A stretch of 64,000 bases of DNA. Origin: Bradyrhizobium sp. Rc3b (GTDB taxonomy: Bacteria; Pseudomonadota; Alphaproteobacteria; Rhizobiales; Xanthobacteraceae). Under the pieces are notes generated by a model. That model saw nothing but the letters and a program-made list of their open reading frames with translations, did no database searches and was not told where the DNA came from. Positions 42,581-50,886 of the stretch are shown here, piece after piece. The stretch is taken from the NCBI RefSeq assembly GCF_900114915.1, contig NZ_FOUS01000005.1, forward strand, positions 281,723-345,722. The letters run 5' to 3'. Within the stretch, counting starts at the first letter, position 1; each line of letters starts with the position of its first letter. Position numbers and translations under genes: made by a program.

Positions 42581-43128
42581 TGCCTCTCACGGACTCCCTG
42601 CGTAACGACATCCTGGCGGCCGTGCCCAGTCTGCGCGCGTTCGCCATTTCGCTCAGCGGCAATGCGGACCGCGCCGATGATTTGGTCCAGGAGACGCTGC
42701 TCCGCGCGCTCGCCAACATCGACTCGTTCCAGCCTGGCTCCAATCTGCCGGCATGGCTGTTCACGATCCTGCGCAACCTTTTCCGCTCCGACTATCGCAA
42801 GCGGCGGCGCGAGGTCGAGGATGCCGAAGGCAACTACGCCAAGACGCTGAAGACACAGCCGTCGCAGAACGCGCATCTCGAGTTCGAGGAGTTTCGCACG
42901 GCGCTCGATAAGCTTCCGCAGGACCAGCGCGAAGCGCTGATTCTGGTCGGCGCCTCCGGCTTCTCCTACGAAGACGCGGCCTCGATCTGCGGCTGCGCAG
43001 TCGGCACGATCAAGAGCCGCGTCAACCGCGCGCGCTCGAAGCTCGCCGCGCTGCTCTATGTCGATGGCGCCGAGGATTTTGGCCCGGACGAGACCGTTCG
43101 GGCCGTGATCGGCGGCAGCGGCGGCTGA
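42580..43128 (+). CDS. ecfG: ECF sigma factor EcfG
   Basis: 182 residues, the EcfG (ECF15-type) general stress sigma factor. Region 2 covers LRAFAISLSGNADRADDLVQETLLRALANI; region 4 covers LDKLPQDQREALILVGASGF and CGCAVGTIKSRVNRARSKLA. No fused extra domain. It directs RNA polymerase to GGAAC-N16/17-CGTT promoters in stress and is held inactive by NepR encoded one base upstream. Confidence 0.95.
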   Translation: MPLTDSLRNDILAAVPSLRAFAISLSGNADRADDLVQETLLRALANIDSFQPGSNLPAWLFTILRNLFRSDYRKRRREVEDAEGNYAKTLKTQPSQNAHLEFEEFRTALDKLPQDQREALILVGASGFSYEDAASICGCAVGTIKSRVNRARSKLAALLYVDGAEDFGPDETVRAVIGGSGG

Positions 43129-43160
43129 CGGCCGGCGTCCTCAAGGACTTAGATGAAGAT

Positions 43161-43188
43161 GAAGGCGGCCGTTCTCACGGCCGTCTTC
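43161..43188 (+). terminator. Hairpin after ecfG
   Basis: GAAGGCGGCCG-TTCTCA-CGGCCGTCTTC forms an 11-bp stem with one G-T pair, 32 bases after the ecfG stop. No T-run; a probable terminator or 3' stabiliser shared with the convergent nitroreductase gene. Confidence 0.5.
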
Positions 43189-43228
43189 GCGCGCGTCCGA
43201 CAGCGATAGCGGAAGCTACGCCGCTTGA

Positions 43229-43927
43229 TCACTCGTCCGCGAAGGTCACGGTCTCGGCCACGCTGGCGCGCGAGGTGCGGTAGCTGTTGACCTTGTGAGC
43301 GTCGTCGGCATAGCCGAACGAAATGCCGCAGACGACGCGGCGATCGTCGGGCAGATTGAAATGGCGGCGGATCAGTCCGGAATGCCGCGCGAGTGCCGCC
43401 TGCGGAATCGTGCCGAGCCCGAGCGCCTGCGCAGCCAGCATGAAATTGGAGACATAGGCGCCACAATCGATCGCACCGTAAATGCCGAGCGGCTCGTTGG
43501 TGTGAATGATGGCGACATGCGGCGCGCCGAAGAAATTGTAGTTCTCCAGCGCCTGCCTGGCGTAGGCGCTTCTGTCGCCGCGAGCGATGCCGAGCGTGTT
43601 GTAGAGCTGAAAGCCGCTTTCGCGGCGGCGTTCGAGATAGACACCGACATATTCGCGCGGCGGGGTGAAATCGTAATCGTCGCCGAGCCCGCCTGACGCC
43701 TCCGTGTAGATCAGCTTCCGGAAGCGCTCCTTGGCCTCGCCGCTGGCGATGATCACCTGCCAGGGTTGGCTGTTGCACCAGGACGCGGTGCGCTGCGCGG
43801 TGGTCAGCACATGCTCGATGGTCGCGCGGTCGACCTCTTTGGGAAGGAAGGCGCGGACGGAGTAGCGCTCGTTGAGGAGCTCTTCGAGCACGCCGATGCG
43901 ATCGTTCTGTTTGACTGTAGCGTCCAT
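43229..43927 (-). CDS. Nitroreductase-family flavoprotein
   Basis: 232 residues. FMN-binding nitroreductase fold: RYSVRAFLPKEVDRATIEHV at the N-terminus (R-S-x-R-x-F contact), TASWCNSQPWQVIIASG for the isoalloxazine side, GAYVSNFMLAAQALGLGTIPQ for the dimer helix, and CGISFGYAD near the end. Family members reduce nitroaromatics, quinones or flavins with NAD(P)H; the substrate is not evident. Convergent with ecfG; a repeat lies upstream. Confidence 0.88.
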   Translation of the reverse strand: MDATVKQNDRIGVLEELLNERYSVRAFLPKEVDRATIEHVLTTAQRTASWCNSQPWQVIIASGEAKERFRKLIYTEASGGLGDDYDFTPPREYVGVYLERRRESGFQLYNTLGIARGDRSAYARQALENYNFFGAPHVAIIHTNEPLGIYGAIDCGAYVSNFMLAAQALGLGTIPQAALARHSGLIRRHFNLPDDRRVVCGISFGYADDAHKVNSYRTSRASVAETVTFADE

Positions 43928-43948
43928 GGTTCAGCTCGCGCTCTTCTC

Positions 43949-44043
43949 GTAGGGTGGGCAAAGGCTCATCGCGCCGTGCCCACCGACAGGCTTGCTCCGG
44001 AGCATCTGCATATGGTGGGCACGCTTTGCTTTGCCCACCCTAC
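43949..44043. repeat. GTAGGGTGGGCAAAG palindromic repeat, copy 2
   Basis: Begins GTAGGGTGGGCAAAGG and ends GCTTTGCCCACCCTAC. It lies between the nitroreductase start and the end of the acyl-CoA dehydrogenase gene, both on the minus strand. Confidence 0.85.
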
Positions 44044-44064
44044 GAGATGCAGCGAGAGGTGAGA

Positions 44065-45309
44065 TCATCGCCCCTTGGTCGGGATCTTGTTATACGGCAC
44101 GTCCTTGTCGACGCGGATGTCGCCGGGCAGGCCCAGCACGCGCTCGGCGATGATGTTGCGCAGGATCTCGTCGGTGCCGCCGGCGATGCGCATCGAGGGC
44201 GAGGACAGCAGCATCTGCTGGAACTGGCCCTGCACCGTCTCCTCGTCATTGCCGGTGAGAACACCGGCCGCCCCCTGCAGGTCCATGGCGTAGGTCGCGA
44301 TGTCCTGCAGCATCATGCCCGACACCAGCTTGCCGATCGAGTTCTCCGGACCCGGCCGCTCGCCCTTCGACAGCGCCGAGATCGTGCGATAGCTGGTGTA
44401 TTTCAGCCCGCTCGACTTCGCCGCCCAGCTCGCCAGCTTCGAGCGCACCGCGGGATCGTCGATCGCGAGGCCATCTTCCAGCATCAGGTTGGAGCAGAAC
44501 TCGAACATTTCAGGCACGCCGGTCGCAAGGCGCGAGCCGATCGACATGCGCTCGTTCATCAGCGTGGTCAGCGAGACGCTCCAGCCCTCGCCGACGGCCC
44601 CTAACCGCTGGCTGTCGGGGATGACGACGTCGGTGAAATAGACCTCGTTGAACTCCTGCATGCCATTGGCCTGCCTGATCGGACGCACCTCGACGCCGGG
44701 GCTCTTCATGTCCAGGAAGAACATGGTGAGGCCCTTGTGCTTGGGCACGTTCGGATCGGTCCGCGCGATCAACAGACCATAGTCGGAGTAATGCGCGCCA
44801 GAGGTCCAGATCTTCTGGCCGTTGACGACCCAATTGTCGCCCTTCTTCTCCGCGCGGGTGCGCAAGCCGGCGACGTCCGAGCCGGCAGACGGCTCGGAGA
44901 ACAGCTGGCACCAGATCTCCTCGCCCGAAGCCAGCTTCGGCAGATAGCGGCGCTTGGCATCCTCGCTGCCGAAGGCCATCACGGTCGGGCCGCACATGCC
45001 TTCGCCGATCTGGAACGGCTGCGTCAGCTTGCCGTAGACACCCTCCTCCTGCTGCCAGATCACCTTCTCGATCGGCGTCGCGCCACGGCCGCCATATTCC
45101 TTCGGCCAGTGCAGGCAGGCCCAATTGCCCTCGAACTTCTTCTTCTGCCAGGCTTTGCCGACCTCGACGATATCTTGCTTGGCAAGCCGAATGCGGCCGA
45201 GCGAGGATTTTGACAGCTCGGCGTGCAGCTCCTTCGGCGCATTGGCCTCGACCCATTGGCGCGCGGTCTGGCGGAATGCGGCTTCCTGCGGGGTGTCGTC
45301 GAAATTCAT
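44065..45309 (-). CDS. Acyl-CoA dehydrogenase A (tandem paralogue)
   Basis: 414 residues, FAD-dependent acyl-CoA dehydrogenase (alpha,beta-dehydrogenation of an acyl-CoA in the cytoplasm). Seen: GEGMCGPTVMAFGSEDAKRR, QLFSEPSAGSDVAGLRTRAE (FAD side), MFFLDMKSPGVEVRPI, and C-terminal GGTDEILRNIIAERVLGLPGD. The position of the usual catalytic Glu just before the GTD loop is Gly (I-A-G-G-T), so the base must be elsewhere, as in isovaleryl- and long-chain types. It is clearly a duplicate of the gene at 45429, with the same length and near-identical ends. Part of an aromatic/branched acid cluster. Confidence 0.9.
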   Translation of the reverse strand: MNFDDTPQEAAFRQTARQWVEANAPKELHAELSKSSLGRIRLAKQDIVEVGKAWQKKKFEGNWACLHWPKEYGGRGATPIEKVIWQQEEGVYGKLTQPFQIGEGMCGPTVMAFGSEDAKRRYLPKLASGEEIWCQLFSEPSAGSDVAGLRTRAEKKGDNWVVNGQKIWTSGAHYSDYGLLIARTDPNVPKHKGLTMFFLDMKSPGVEVRPIRQANGMQEFNEVYFTDVVIPDSQRLGAVGEGWSVSLTTLMNERMSIGSRLATGVPEMFEFCSNLMLEDGLAIDDPAVRSKLASWAAKSSGLKYTSYRTISALSKGERPGPENSIGKLVSGMMLQDIATYAMDLQGAAGVLTGNDEETVQGQFQQMLLSSPSMRIAGGTDEILRNIIAERVLGLPGDIRVDKDVPYNKIPTKGR

Positions 45310-45337
45310 AACGGCCCTCTCGATCCTTGATCAGTGC

Positions 45338-45424
45338 GTAGGGTGGGCAAAGCGAAGCGTGCCCACCACCTTCTCTCGATAGACTTCTTGGGCACGGCGC
45401 GTGCCGCGCCTTTGCCCACCCTAC
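45338..45424. repeat. GTAGGGTGGGCAAAG palindromic repeat, copy 3
   Basis: Opens GTAGGGTGGGCAAAGCG and closes CGCCTTTGCCCACCCTAC. It separates the two tandem acyl-CoA dehydrogenase genes. Confidence 0.85.
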
Positions 45425-45428
45425 GATT

Positions 45429-46673
45429 CTAGCCTCTTCCCTTCGTCGGGATCTTGTTGAACGGCACGTCCTTGTCGACACGGATATCACCGGGCAGGCC
45501 CAGCACCCGCTCGGCGATGATGTTGCGCATGATCTCGTCGGTGCCGCCTTCGACACGGGTGCCGGGCGCACGCAGCAGCATCGCCTGGAAACGGCCGGCC
45601 AGCTCGCCATCCTCGCCGCTGACGACGCCGCTCGCACCCTGCAAATCCAGCGCGTAGGTCGCAACGTCCTGGATCATCGAGCCCGCCACCAGCTTGCCGA
45701 TCGAATTCTCCGGCCCCGGCCGCTCGCCTTTCGACAGCGCCGAGATCGCGCGCATGCTGGTGTATTTCAGCCCGCTCGCCTTCACCGCCCAGTTCGCCAA
45801 TTTCGAGCGCACCGCGCGATCCTCGATCGCGGGGCCGTCGTCGAGCATCAGGCTGGAGCAATATTCGAACAATTCAGGAAATCCGGTCGAAACGGCCGCG
45901 CCGATCGCGCTGCGCTCATTCATCAGCGTGGTCAGCGAGACGTTCCAGCCGTCACCGACCTCGCCGAGGCGCTGATGATCGGGAATGCGGACATTGGTGA
46001 AATAGACCTCGTTGAAGTCGGAGGCGCCGCTGGCCTGCTTGATCGGCCGCACCTCGACGCCGGGGCTCTTCATGTCCAGGAAGAACATGGTGAGGCCCTT
46101 GTGCTTGGGCACGGTGGGATCGGTGCGCGTCAGCAGGATGCCGTAATCGGAATAATGCGCACCTGACGTCCAGATCTTCTGGCCGTTGATGATCCAGTCG
46201 TCGCCGTCCTTCTCGGCGCGCGTGCGCAGGCCCGCGACGTCGGAGCCGCCGGCGGGCTCGGAGAACAGCTGACACCAGACCTTCTCGCCGGAAGCGAGCG
46301 GCGGCAGATAGGTGCGCTTATGCTCCTCGCGCGCGAACGCCATCATGGTCGGCCCGCACATGCCGTGGCCGATGATGAACATGCGGGAGAGTTGGCCAAA
46401 GGGCCCTTCCTCCTGCTGCCAGATCACCCGCTCGATCGGCGAGGCGCCGCGCCCGCCATACTCCTTTGGCCAGTGCAGGCAGGCCCAACCGGCATCGGCC
46501 TTCTTCTTCTGCCAGGCTTTTGCGACCTCAAGAATATTGGCGTTCTTGAGCACGGTGCGGCCGAGAGAGGATTTGCGCAGCTCTTCCTCGTATTGCGTGG
46601 GCGCATTCGCACCGATCCAGGCGCGGGCGGTGGCGCGAAAGTCGGCTTCCTGAGGGGTGTCGTCGAAGTTCAT
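45429..46673 (-). CDS. Acyl-CoA dehydrogenase B (tandem paralogue)
   Basis: 414 residues, same family and organisation as the gene at 44065: MNFDDTPQEADFRATARAWI at the start, QLFSEPAGGSDVAGLRTRAE, MFFLDMKSPGVEVRPIKQAS, and VEGGTDEIMRNIIAERVLGL. Here the loop reads V-E-G-G-T, placing a Glu one residue before the usual site, a difference from copy A that may separate their substrates or indicate one subunit is non-catalytic. Same strand, separated from copy A by a palindromic repeat. Confidence 0.9.
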   Translation of the reverse strand: MNFDDTPQEADFRATARAWIGANAPTQYEEELRKSSLGRTVLKNANILEVAKAWQKKKADAGWACLHWPKEYGGRGASPIERVIWQQEEGPFGQLSRMFIIGHGMCGPTMMAFAREEHKRTYLPPLASGEKVWCQLFSEPAGGSDVAGLRTRAEKDGDDWIINGQKIWTSGAHYSDYGILLTRTDPTVPKHKGLTMFFLDMKSPGVEVRPIKQASGASDFNEVYFTNVRIPDHQRLGEVGDGWNVSLTTLMNERSAIGAAVSTGFPELFEYCSSLMLDDGPAIEDRAVRSKLANWAVKASGLKYTSMRAISALSKGERPGPENSIGKLVAGSMIQDVATYALDLQGASGVVSGEDGELAGRFQAMLLRAPGTRVEGGTDEIMRNIIAERVLGLPGDIRVDKDVPFNKIPTKGRG

Positions 46674-46691
46674 GGTCGTCTTCTTACCTTC

Positions 46692-46805
46692 GTAGGGTGG
46701 GTTAGCCGAAGGCGTAACTCACCTCTTTGGTTTCCTCGTCGACGGAAGTGGTGGGTTACGCCCAGCGGATCGCGCTTCGCGCATCCGCGGGACTAGCCCA
46801 CCTAC
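46692..46805. repeat. Palindromic repeat, GTAGGGTGGGTTAGC variant
   Basis: Starts GTAGGGTGGGTTAGCCGAAG and ends CTAGCCCACCTAC, with inner GGCGTAACTCACC/GTGGGTTACGCC arms. Related in its ends to the GTAGGGTGGGCAAAG family but with a different core; it also lies between two acyl-CoA dehydrogenase genes. Confidence 0.75.
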
Positions 46806-46813
46806 GAACCTAA

Positions 46814-47941
46814 TTACGCCGCGTTCTTCTTCCGCATGCGGTCGATCAACTGGTCTTCCCAATAGGACAGGCTCCCCAGCCCCAGCGCCATCGCGTTGGC
46901 GCGGCGGTAGTACATGTGGCAGTCGAACTCCCAGGTGAAGCCCATGCCGCCGTGAACCTGGATGTTGTTCTTGGCGCAGTGCTGGAACGCCTGCGTCGCG
47001 CTGATGCGCGCGGCAGCAGCGGCTTCCGGCAATTCAGCCGCGTTGGTCGAGAGCGCCCAGGCGCCGTAATAGCTGTTCGAGCGCGCCAGCGTGGCCGAGA
47101 CATACATGTCGGCGAGCATGTGCTTCACCGCCTGGAACGAGCCGATCTGGCGGCCGAAGGCGATGCGATCGAGTGCGTAGTCGCGGCCCATCTCCAGCGC
47201 GCGGTCGGAACCGCCGACCTGCTCGAACGCGCACAATACCGCGGCGCGGTCGAGCATTTGGGTGAGGATGCTCCAGCCTTCGCCGGCGGCACCCAGCGGC
47301 TCGGCCTTGCAGGCTTTGAACGAAATCTCGGCCTGCCCGCGGGTCGGATCGAGATTGGTGAGGCTTTTCACCTCGACGCCGCCGGCTTTGAGATCAACCA
47401 AGAACAACGAGATATCACCGTCGCGTCCGCTCGACCCAGTGCGCGCGGCAACCACGGCGAAGTCGGCAATCGCACCATCGGCGACCGGTTTCTTGACGCC
47501 GTTGAGCACGCCGTTCGCAGCCGTCAGCTTGACGTTCTTCGGCGCGGGATTGCCCTTGCCCTCGAACAGCGCCAGCGTGCCGATCGCCTCGCCCGAGGCA
47601 ATCGCCGGCAGCCATTTCTTCTTTTGCGCGTCGCTGCCGGCGATCAACAGCGCTTCGGCGGCGAGATACACGGTCGAGGAGAACGGCACCGGCGCGTTCG
47701 CGCGGCCCATCTCCTCGGCGATAACGCAGAGCTCGAGATGACCGGCGCCCGCGCCGCCGAACTCCTCGGGGATCGCGACGCCGAGGAAACCCATCTCGGC
47801 GAGGCCCTTCCAGAGCTCCTTATCGTAAGGCGCCTTGCCGTCGAGCACCACACGCACCGCCTTCGGCGAGCATTTTTCGGTGAGGAATTTGCGCGCCTGA
47901 TCGCGGAGCTGCTTCTGGTCGTCGGAGAAGTCGAAGTTCAT
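46814..47941 (-). CDS. Acyl-CoA dehydrogenase C (shorter, divergent type)
   Basis: 375 residues, acyl-CoA dehydrogenase fold but only distantly similar to A and B. MNFDFSDDQKQLRDQARKFL, VAIPEEFGGAGAGHLELCVI, CAFEQVGGSDRALEMGRDYA, RIAFGRQIGSFQAVKHMLAD and HGGMGFTWEFDCHMYYRRAN are conserved segments. The usual glutamate loop near the C-terminus is not obvious. A long plus a short subunit side by side resembles the heteromeric dehydrogenases of steroid and cholate pathways, where only one subunit is catalytic; that is a suggestion, not shown. Start is 28 bases from the ligase stop. Confidence 0.87.
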   Translation of the reverse strand: MNFDFSDDQKQLRDQARKFLTEKCSPKAVRVVLDGKAPYDKELWKGLAEMGFLGVAIPEEFGGAGAGHLELCVIAEEMGRANAPVPFSSTVYLAAEALLIAGSDAQKKKWLPAIASGEAIGTLALFEGKGNPAPKNVKLTAANGVLNGVKKPVADGAIADFAVVAARTGSSGRDGDISLFLVDLKAGGVEVKSLTNLDPTRGQAEISFKACKAEPLGAAGEGWSILTQMLDRAAVLCAFEQVGGSDRALEMGRDYALDRIAFGRQIGSFQAVKHMLADMYVSATLARSNSYYGAWALSTNAAELPEAAAAARISATQAFQHCAKNNIQVHGGMGFTWEFDCHMYYRRANAMALGLGSLSYWEDQLIDRMRKKNAA

Positions 47942-47968
47942 GGCGCGTACCCGTGTTGATGATGTCGA

Positions 47969-49840
47969 TTACTTGAGAACGATGACGTCTTGATCCGGCT
48001 TGTCGGCATACAGCCGCTCCACCAGTGCGGCGCGGCGTTCGAGGCCGGCACGCTGATTGATGTAGCCCTTGTCGGTAAGCTCGTTGCCGTCGATCGAGGG
48101 CGGCTCGACCATCAGCATGGCGCGCGCGATGATGCGGCTGCTGGCGCCTTCGCACTCCCTGTTGTGAGTTTCCAGTCCCCGCCTGAAGCAGGCGACGACC
48201 TCGGGGTGCTTCACTGCATCCTCGAAGTTCAGCTCGGGATTGCCGACAAGTTGCCGGCAGGCGTGCAAATTGGGCCAGGCGAGCAGGCCGATGAACGGGC
48301 GGTCCTGCCCCGCGACCAGCGCATCGTGCACGACAGGCGTCGCAGCTGCGATCGTATCGGTGCGGAGCGACCCGACATGCACGAAGGTGCCGGTGGTGAG
48401 CTTGAAGTCTTCGACCACGCGACCTGCAAAGATGATGCCCTTCACCGGATCGGAATCGTCGACGAAAATGCCGGCATCACCGATGCAGTAAAAGCCTTCC
48501 TCGTCGAACATCTGCTTCGTCAGCTCCGGCTGGCCGAAATAACCGGGCGTGACGTTGACGCCGCGCAGCCGCAGTTCGTATTTCGAGCCGCACGGCACCA
48601 TCTTCAACTCGACGCCGGGGAACGGCAGGCCGATCAGGCCGACGCGCTCGGTATCCCAATAAGTTCCGGTCGAGGTCGGCGCGGTCTCGGTCGAGCCCCA
48701 GCCGGTGTAGAACACGATGCGCTCGCCGGTGGTCTTCACCGCGAGGGCCTGCATGCGGTCGTAGAGATCGTCAGGCAGGCGCGCGCCGCCATAGGCCATG
48801 ATCGAGAGGTTCTTGAAGAACGAGCGGCAGAGCGCGTCGTCCTTCTCCATGGCGGCCGCGAGCGCCGCATAGCCGGCCGGCACGTTGGCGTAATAGGTCG
48901 GCGAGATCTCGCGCAGGTTTCGCAGCGTCTCCTCGAACTGGCCCGGCATCGGCCGGCCGTCGTCGATATAGAGCGTGCCGCCATCGACCAGGATCGGATG
49001 GAATGCCGCGTTGCCGCCCATGGTGTGATTCCAGGGCATCCAGTCCAGCATGGTCGCAACAGGGCCATCAGGCGAACGTGGCCGCACCTGCATCATCATC
49101 GCTGCATTGGCGCACATCATCTTCTGCGTGTTGATGACCGCCTTGGGCATGCCGGTCGAGCCTGACGTGAACAGCAGCTTGCCGACGGTGTCGGGCGTGA
49201 TCTTCGCGATCGACTCCTCGACGTCCTCGGTCACCGGAGTTGCCGCGAGCTCAGCAAAGCTGACGCTCTTCATGCCCTCACATGGCCGCGCGACGTGAAC
49301 CACGGTGACGCCGGCGAGGTCGATCGCCTTCAGTGCCTTCTCGAAGGTCGGGCCGTCCTGCACCATCACCACGGCCGGCTTGATCAGGTCGAACAGGTAT
49401 TTCAGCTTGACGTGATCGTGGCTCATCAATGAGTAAGCCGGCGAGACCGGCGCTGCCGGGACGCGCGCCTGCATCGCGGCCTGCGTCATCAGCGCATGCT
49501 CGATCGAATTGCCGGAGAGGATCGCAACGGGGCGGCCGTCGAGTCCGAGGTTGAGCAGACCTTGCGTCAGCGCGTCCACAGTGCGCTTGGCTTCGCCATA
49601 GGACACCTTGCGCCATTCGCGATTGGGACCACCGCGCTGAGCGAGCCAGATGCGCTCGGGCGCTTCCTTCGCCCATTTCGCCAGCGAGGCCGGGATGTGC
49701 TTCTCGTAAGGCTGCAGCGGAATGCGCGACTTCAGCACCACCGTGCCGTCGCTGCGACGCTCGACGTCGATGTCGCGCGCGAGCCACTCGATCTTGCGAA
49801 AGGCGGGCTTCGTCATCACGGCCGCCGCGCTTCCACTCAT
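47969..49840 (-). CDS. Feruloyl-CoA-synthase-like AMP-forming ligase
   Basis: 623 residues from ATG 49840 (GGGAG seven bases before). Adenylate-forming motif KLLFTSGSTGMPKAVINTQK; the long insert and segments LDWMPWNHTMGGNAAFHPIL and YTGWGSTETAPTSTGTYWD are typical of the feruloyl-CoA synthase (FCS) subgroup rather than 4-coumarate ligases. The C-terminal lysine is in NELTDKGYINQRA. It activates an aromatic or hydroxycinnamic acid to its CoA ester; the exact acid is not certain. It follows a crotonase gene by 43 bases and precedes dehydrogenase C. Confidence 0.85.
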   Translation of the reverse strand: MSGSAAAVMTKPAFRKIEWLARDIDVERRSDGTVVLKSRIPLQPYEKHIPASLAKWAKEAPERIWLAQRGGPNREWRKVSYGEAKRTVDALTQGLLNLGLDGRPVAILSGNSIEHALMTQAAMQARVPAAPVSPAYSLMSHDHVKLKYLFDLIKPAVVMVQDGPTFEKALKAIDLAGVTVVHVARPCEGMKSVSFAELAATPVTEDVEESIAKITPDTVGKLLFTSGSTGMPKAVINTQKMMCANAAMMMQVRPRSPDGPVATMLDWMPWNHTMGGNAAFHPILVDGGTLYIDDGRPMPGQFEETLRNLREISPTYYANVPAGYAALAAAMEKDDALCRSFFKNLSIMAYGGARLPDDLYDRMQALAVKTTGERIVFYTGWGSTETAPTSTGTYWDTERVGLIGLPFPGVELKMVPCGSKYELRLRGVNVTPGYFGQPELTKQMFDEEGFYCIGDAGIFVDDSDPVKGIIFAGRVVEDFKLTTGTFVHVGSLRTDTIAAATPVVHDALVAGQDRPFIGLLAWPNLHACRQLVGNPELNFEDAVKHPEVVACFRRGLETHNRECEGASSRIIARAMLMVEPPSIDGNELTDKGYINQRAGLERRAALVERLYADKPDQDVIVLK

Positions 49841-49883
49841 TTTGCGTCTCCCGGAATTATTGTCCTTTGCGGATCGTTCTCGT

Positions 49884-50690
49884 TCAGCGCTTGATATAGA
49901 CAGGCTTTCGTTTCTCAAGGAAGGCCCTGATGCCTTCCGAAAATTCCTCGGAACGGCTGCACAGGACCTGGTTGCGATCTTCCATGGCGATAACGGCCTC
50001 CAGCGATCCCGCGTCGACGCTCATGTTGAGACATTCCTTGGATAGCCGCAGGCCCACGGGCGAGGCCGTCATCATCGCCTCGACATAAGGCTCGGCCGCG
50101 TCATCGAGCCTGTCCTCGTCCACGACTTCCGAGACGAGGCCGACCGCGAGCGCGCGCTCGGCGCCGATGAAGCGCCCCGTGAGGATCAGCTCCGACGCCA
50201 CGGACACGCCGACCAGCCGCGGCAGGAAATAGCTGGTGCCGATGTCACAGCCACCGAGGCCGAGCTTGATGAAGGCGCAATTCATTCGCGCCGATCTCGT
50301 CGCGATGCGGATGTCGGAAGCCAGCGCCAGCGCGAATCCGCCGCCGGCGGCCGCACCCTGCACCAGCGCCAGGATCGGCTGCGGACAACGTCGCATCAGC
50401 ATCACGATGTCAGCGATGCGACGCTGCGAATCCAGCGACTCCGTGACGCCGGGCGGCTCCTGTTGTCCGGCACGGCGGGCCATCGCCGCCTTGAGGTCGA
50501 GGCCTGCGCAGAAATTCCGGCCGGCGCCCTTCAGCACCACGACACGCGTATCACGGTTGCGTTGAAGGCCCTGGAAGTAGTCGTTGAGCGCGTCGATCAG
50601 CGCCGGATCGAGCGCGTTGAGCTGTTCCGGCCGATTGAGCGTCACCCGGTCGACGCCGTCGTCATGCTCGATCAGCAGCGGTTGGGACAT
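49884..50690 (-). CDS. Enoyl-CoA hydratase/isomerase family protein
   Basis: 268 residues from ATG 50690 with GGAG upstream. Crotonase fold: VTLNRPEQLNALDPALIDAL, oxyanion loops GRNFCAGLDLKAAM and VQGAAAGGGFALALASD, then CAFIKLGLGGCDIGTSYFLP. At the two glutamate positions of true hydratases this protein has Leu and Asp, as in PaaG-like isomerases, so hydration is doubtful and isomerisation or another crotonase reaction is as likely. Operon member between the SDR gene and the feruloyl-CoA-synthase-like gene. Confidence 0.86.
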   Translation of the reverse strand: MSQPLLIEHDDGVDRVTLNRPEQLNALDPALIDALNDYFQGLQRNRDTRVVVLKGAGRNFCAGLDLKAAMARRAGQQEPPGVTESLDSQRRIADIVMLMRRCPQPILALVQGAAAGGGFALALASDIRIATRSARMNCAFIKLGLGGCDIGTSYFLPRLVGVSVASELILTGRFIGAERALAVGLVSEVVDEDRLDDAAEPYVEAMMTASPVGLRLSKECLNMSVDAGSLEAVIAMEDRNQVLCSRSEEFSEGIRAFLEKRKPVYIKR

Positions 50691-50730
50691 GGGGCGCTCC
50701 TGCATCCGCTCTTTGGGTGGCGGTTATTGC

Positions 50731-50873
50731 GCCCTCTCCCCTTGTGGGAGAGGGCAAGATCGCTGTCAGCCTAGAGTTCACTTGGGTGAGGGGTCTGTCT
50801 CCGCAGACGAGATCGGGGAGAGAGACCCCTCATCCGGCGCTTCGCGCCACCTTCTCCCACAGGGGGAGAAGGA
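50731..50873. repeat. Palindromic repeat (CCCTCTCCCCTTGTGGGAGAGGG type)
   Basis: Two hairpins, CCCTCTCCC-CTTGT-GGGAGAGGG near 50733 and CCTTCTCCCACAGGGGGAGAAGG near 50850, with paired GAGGGGTCTGTCTCC/GAGAGACCCCTC arms between. It lies inside the presumed operon between the SDR and crotonase genes. Confidence 0.75.
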
Positions 50874-50886
50874 AGAAGAGCGCCGC

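Noticed and set aside
44065..46673. Idea that acyl-CoA dehydrogenases A and B are inactive because the usual glutamate loop is altered
   Set aside because: Isovaleryl- and long-chain-type dehydrogenases carry the catalytic glutamate elsewhere, so the loop change alone does not show loss of activity.
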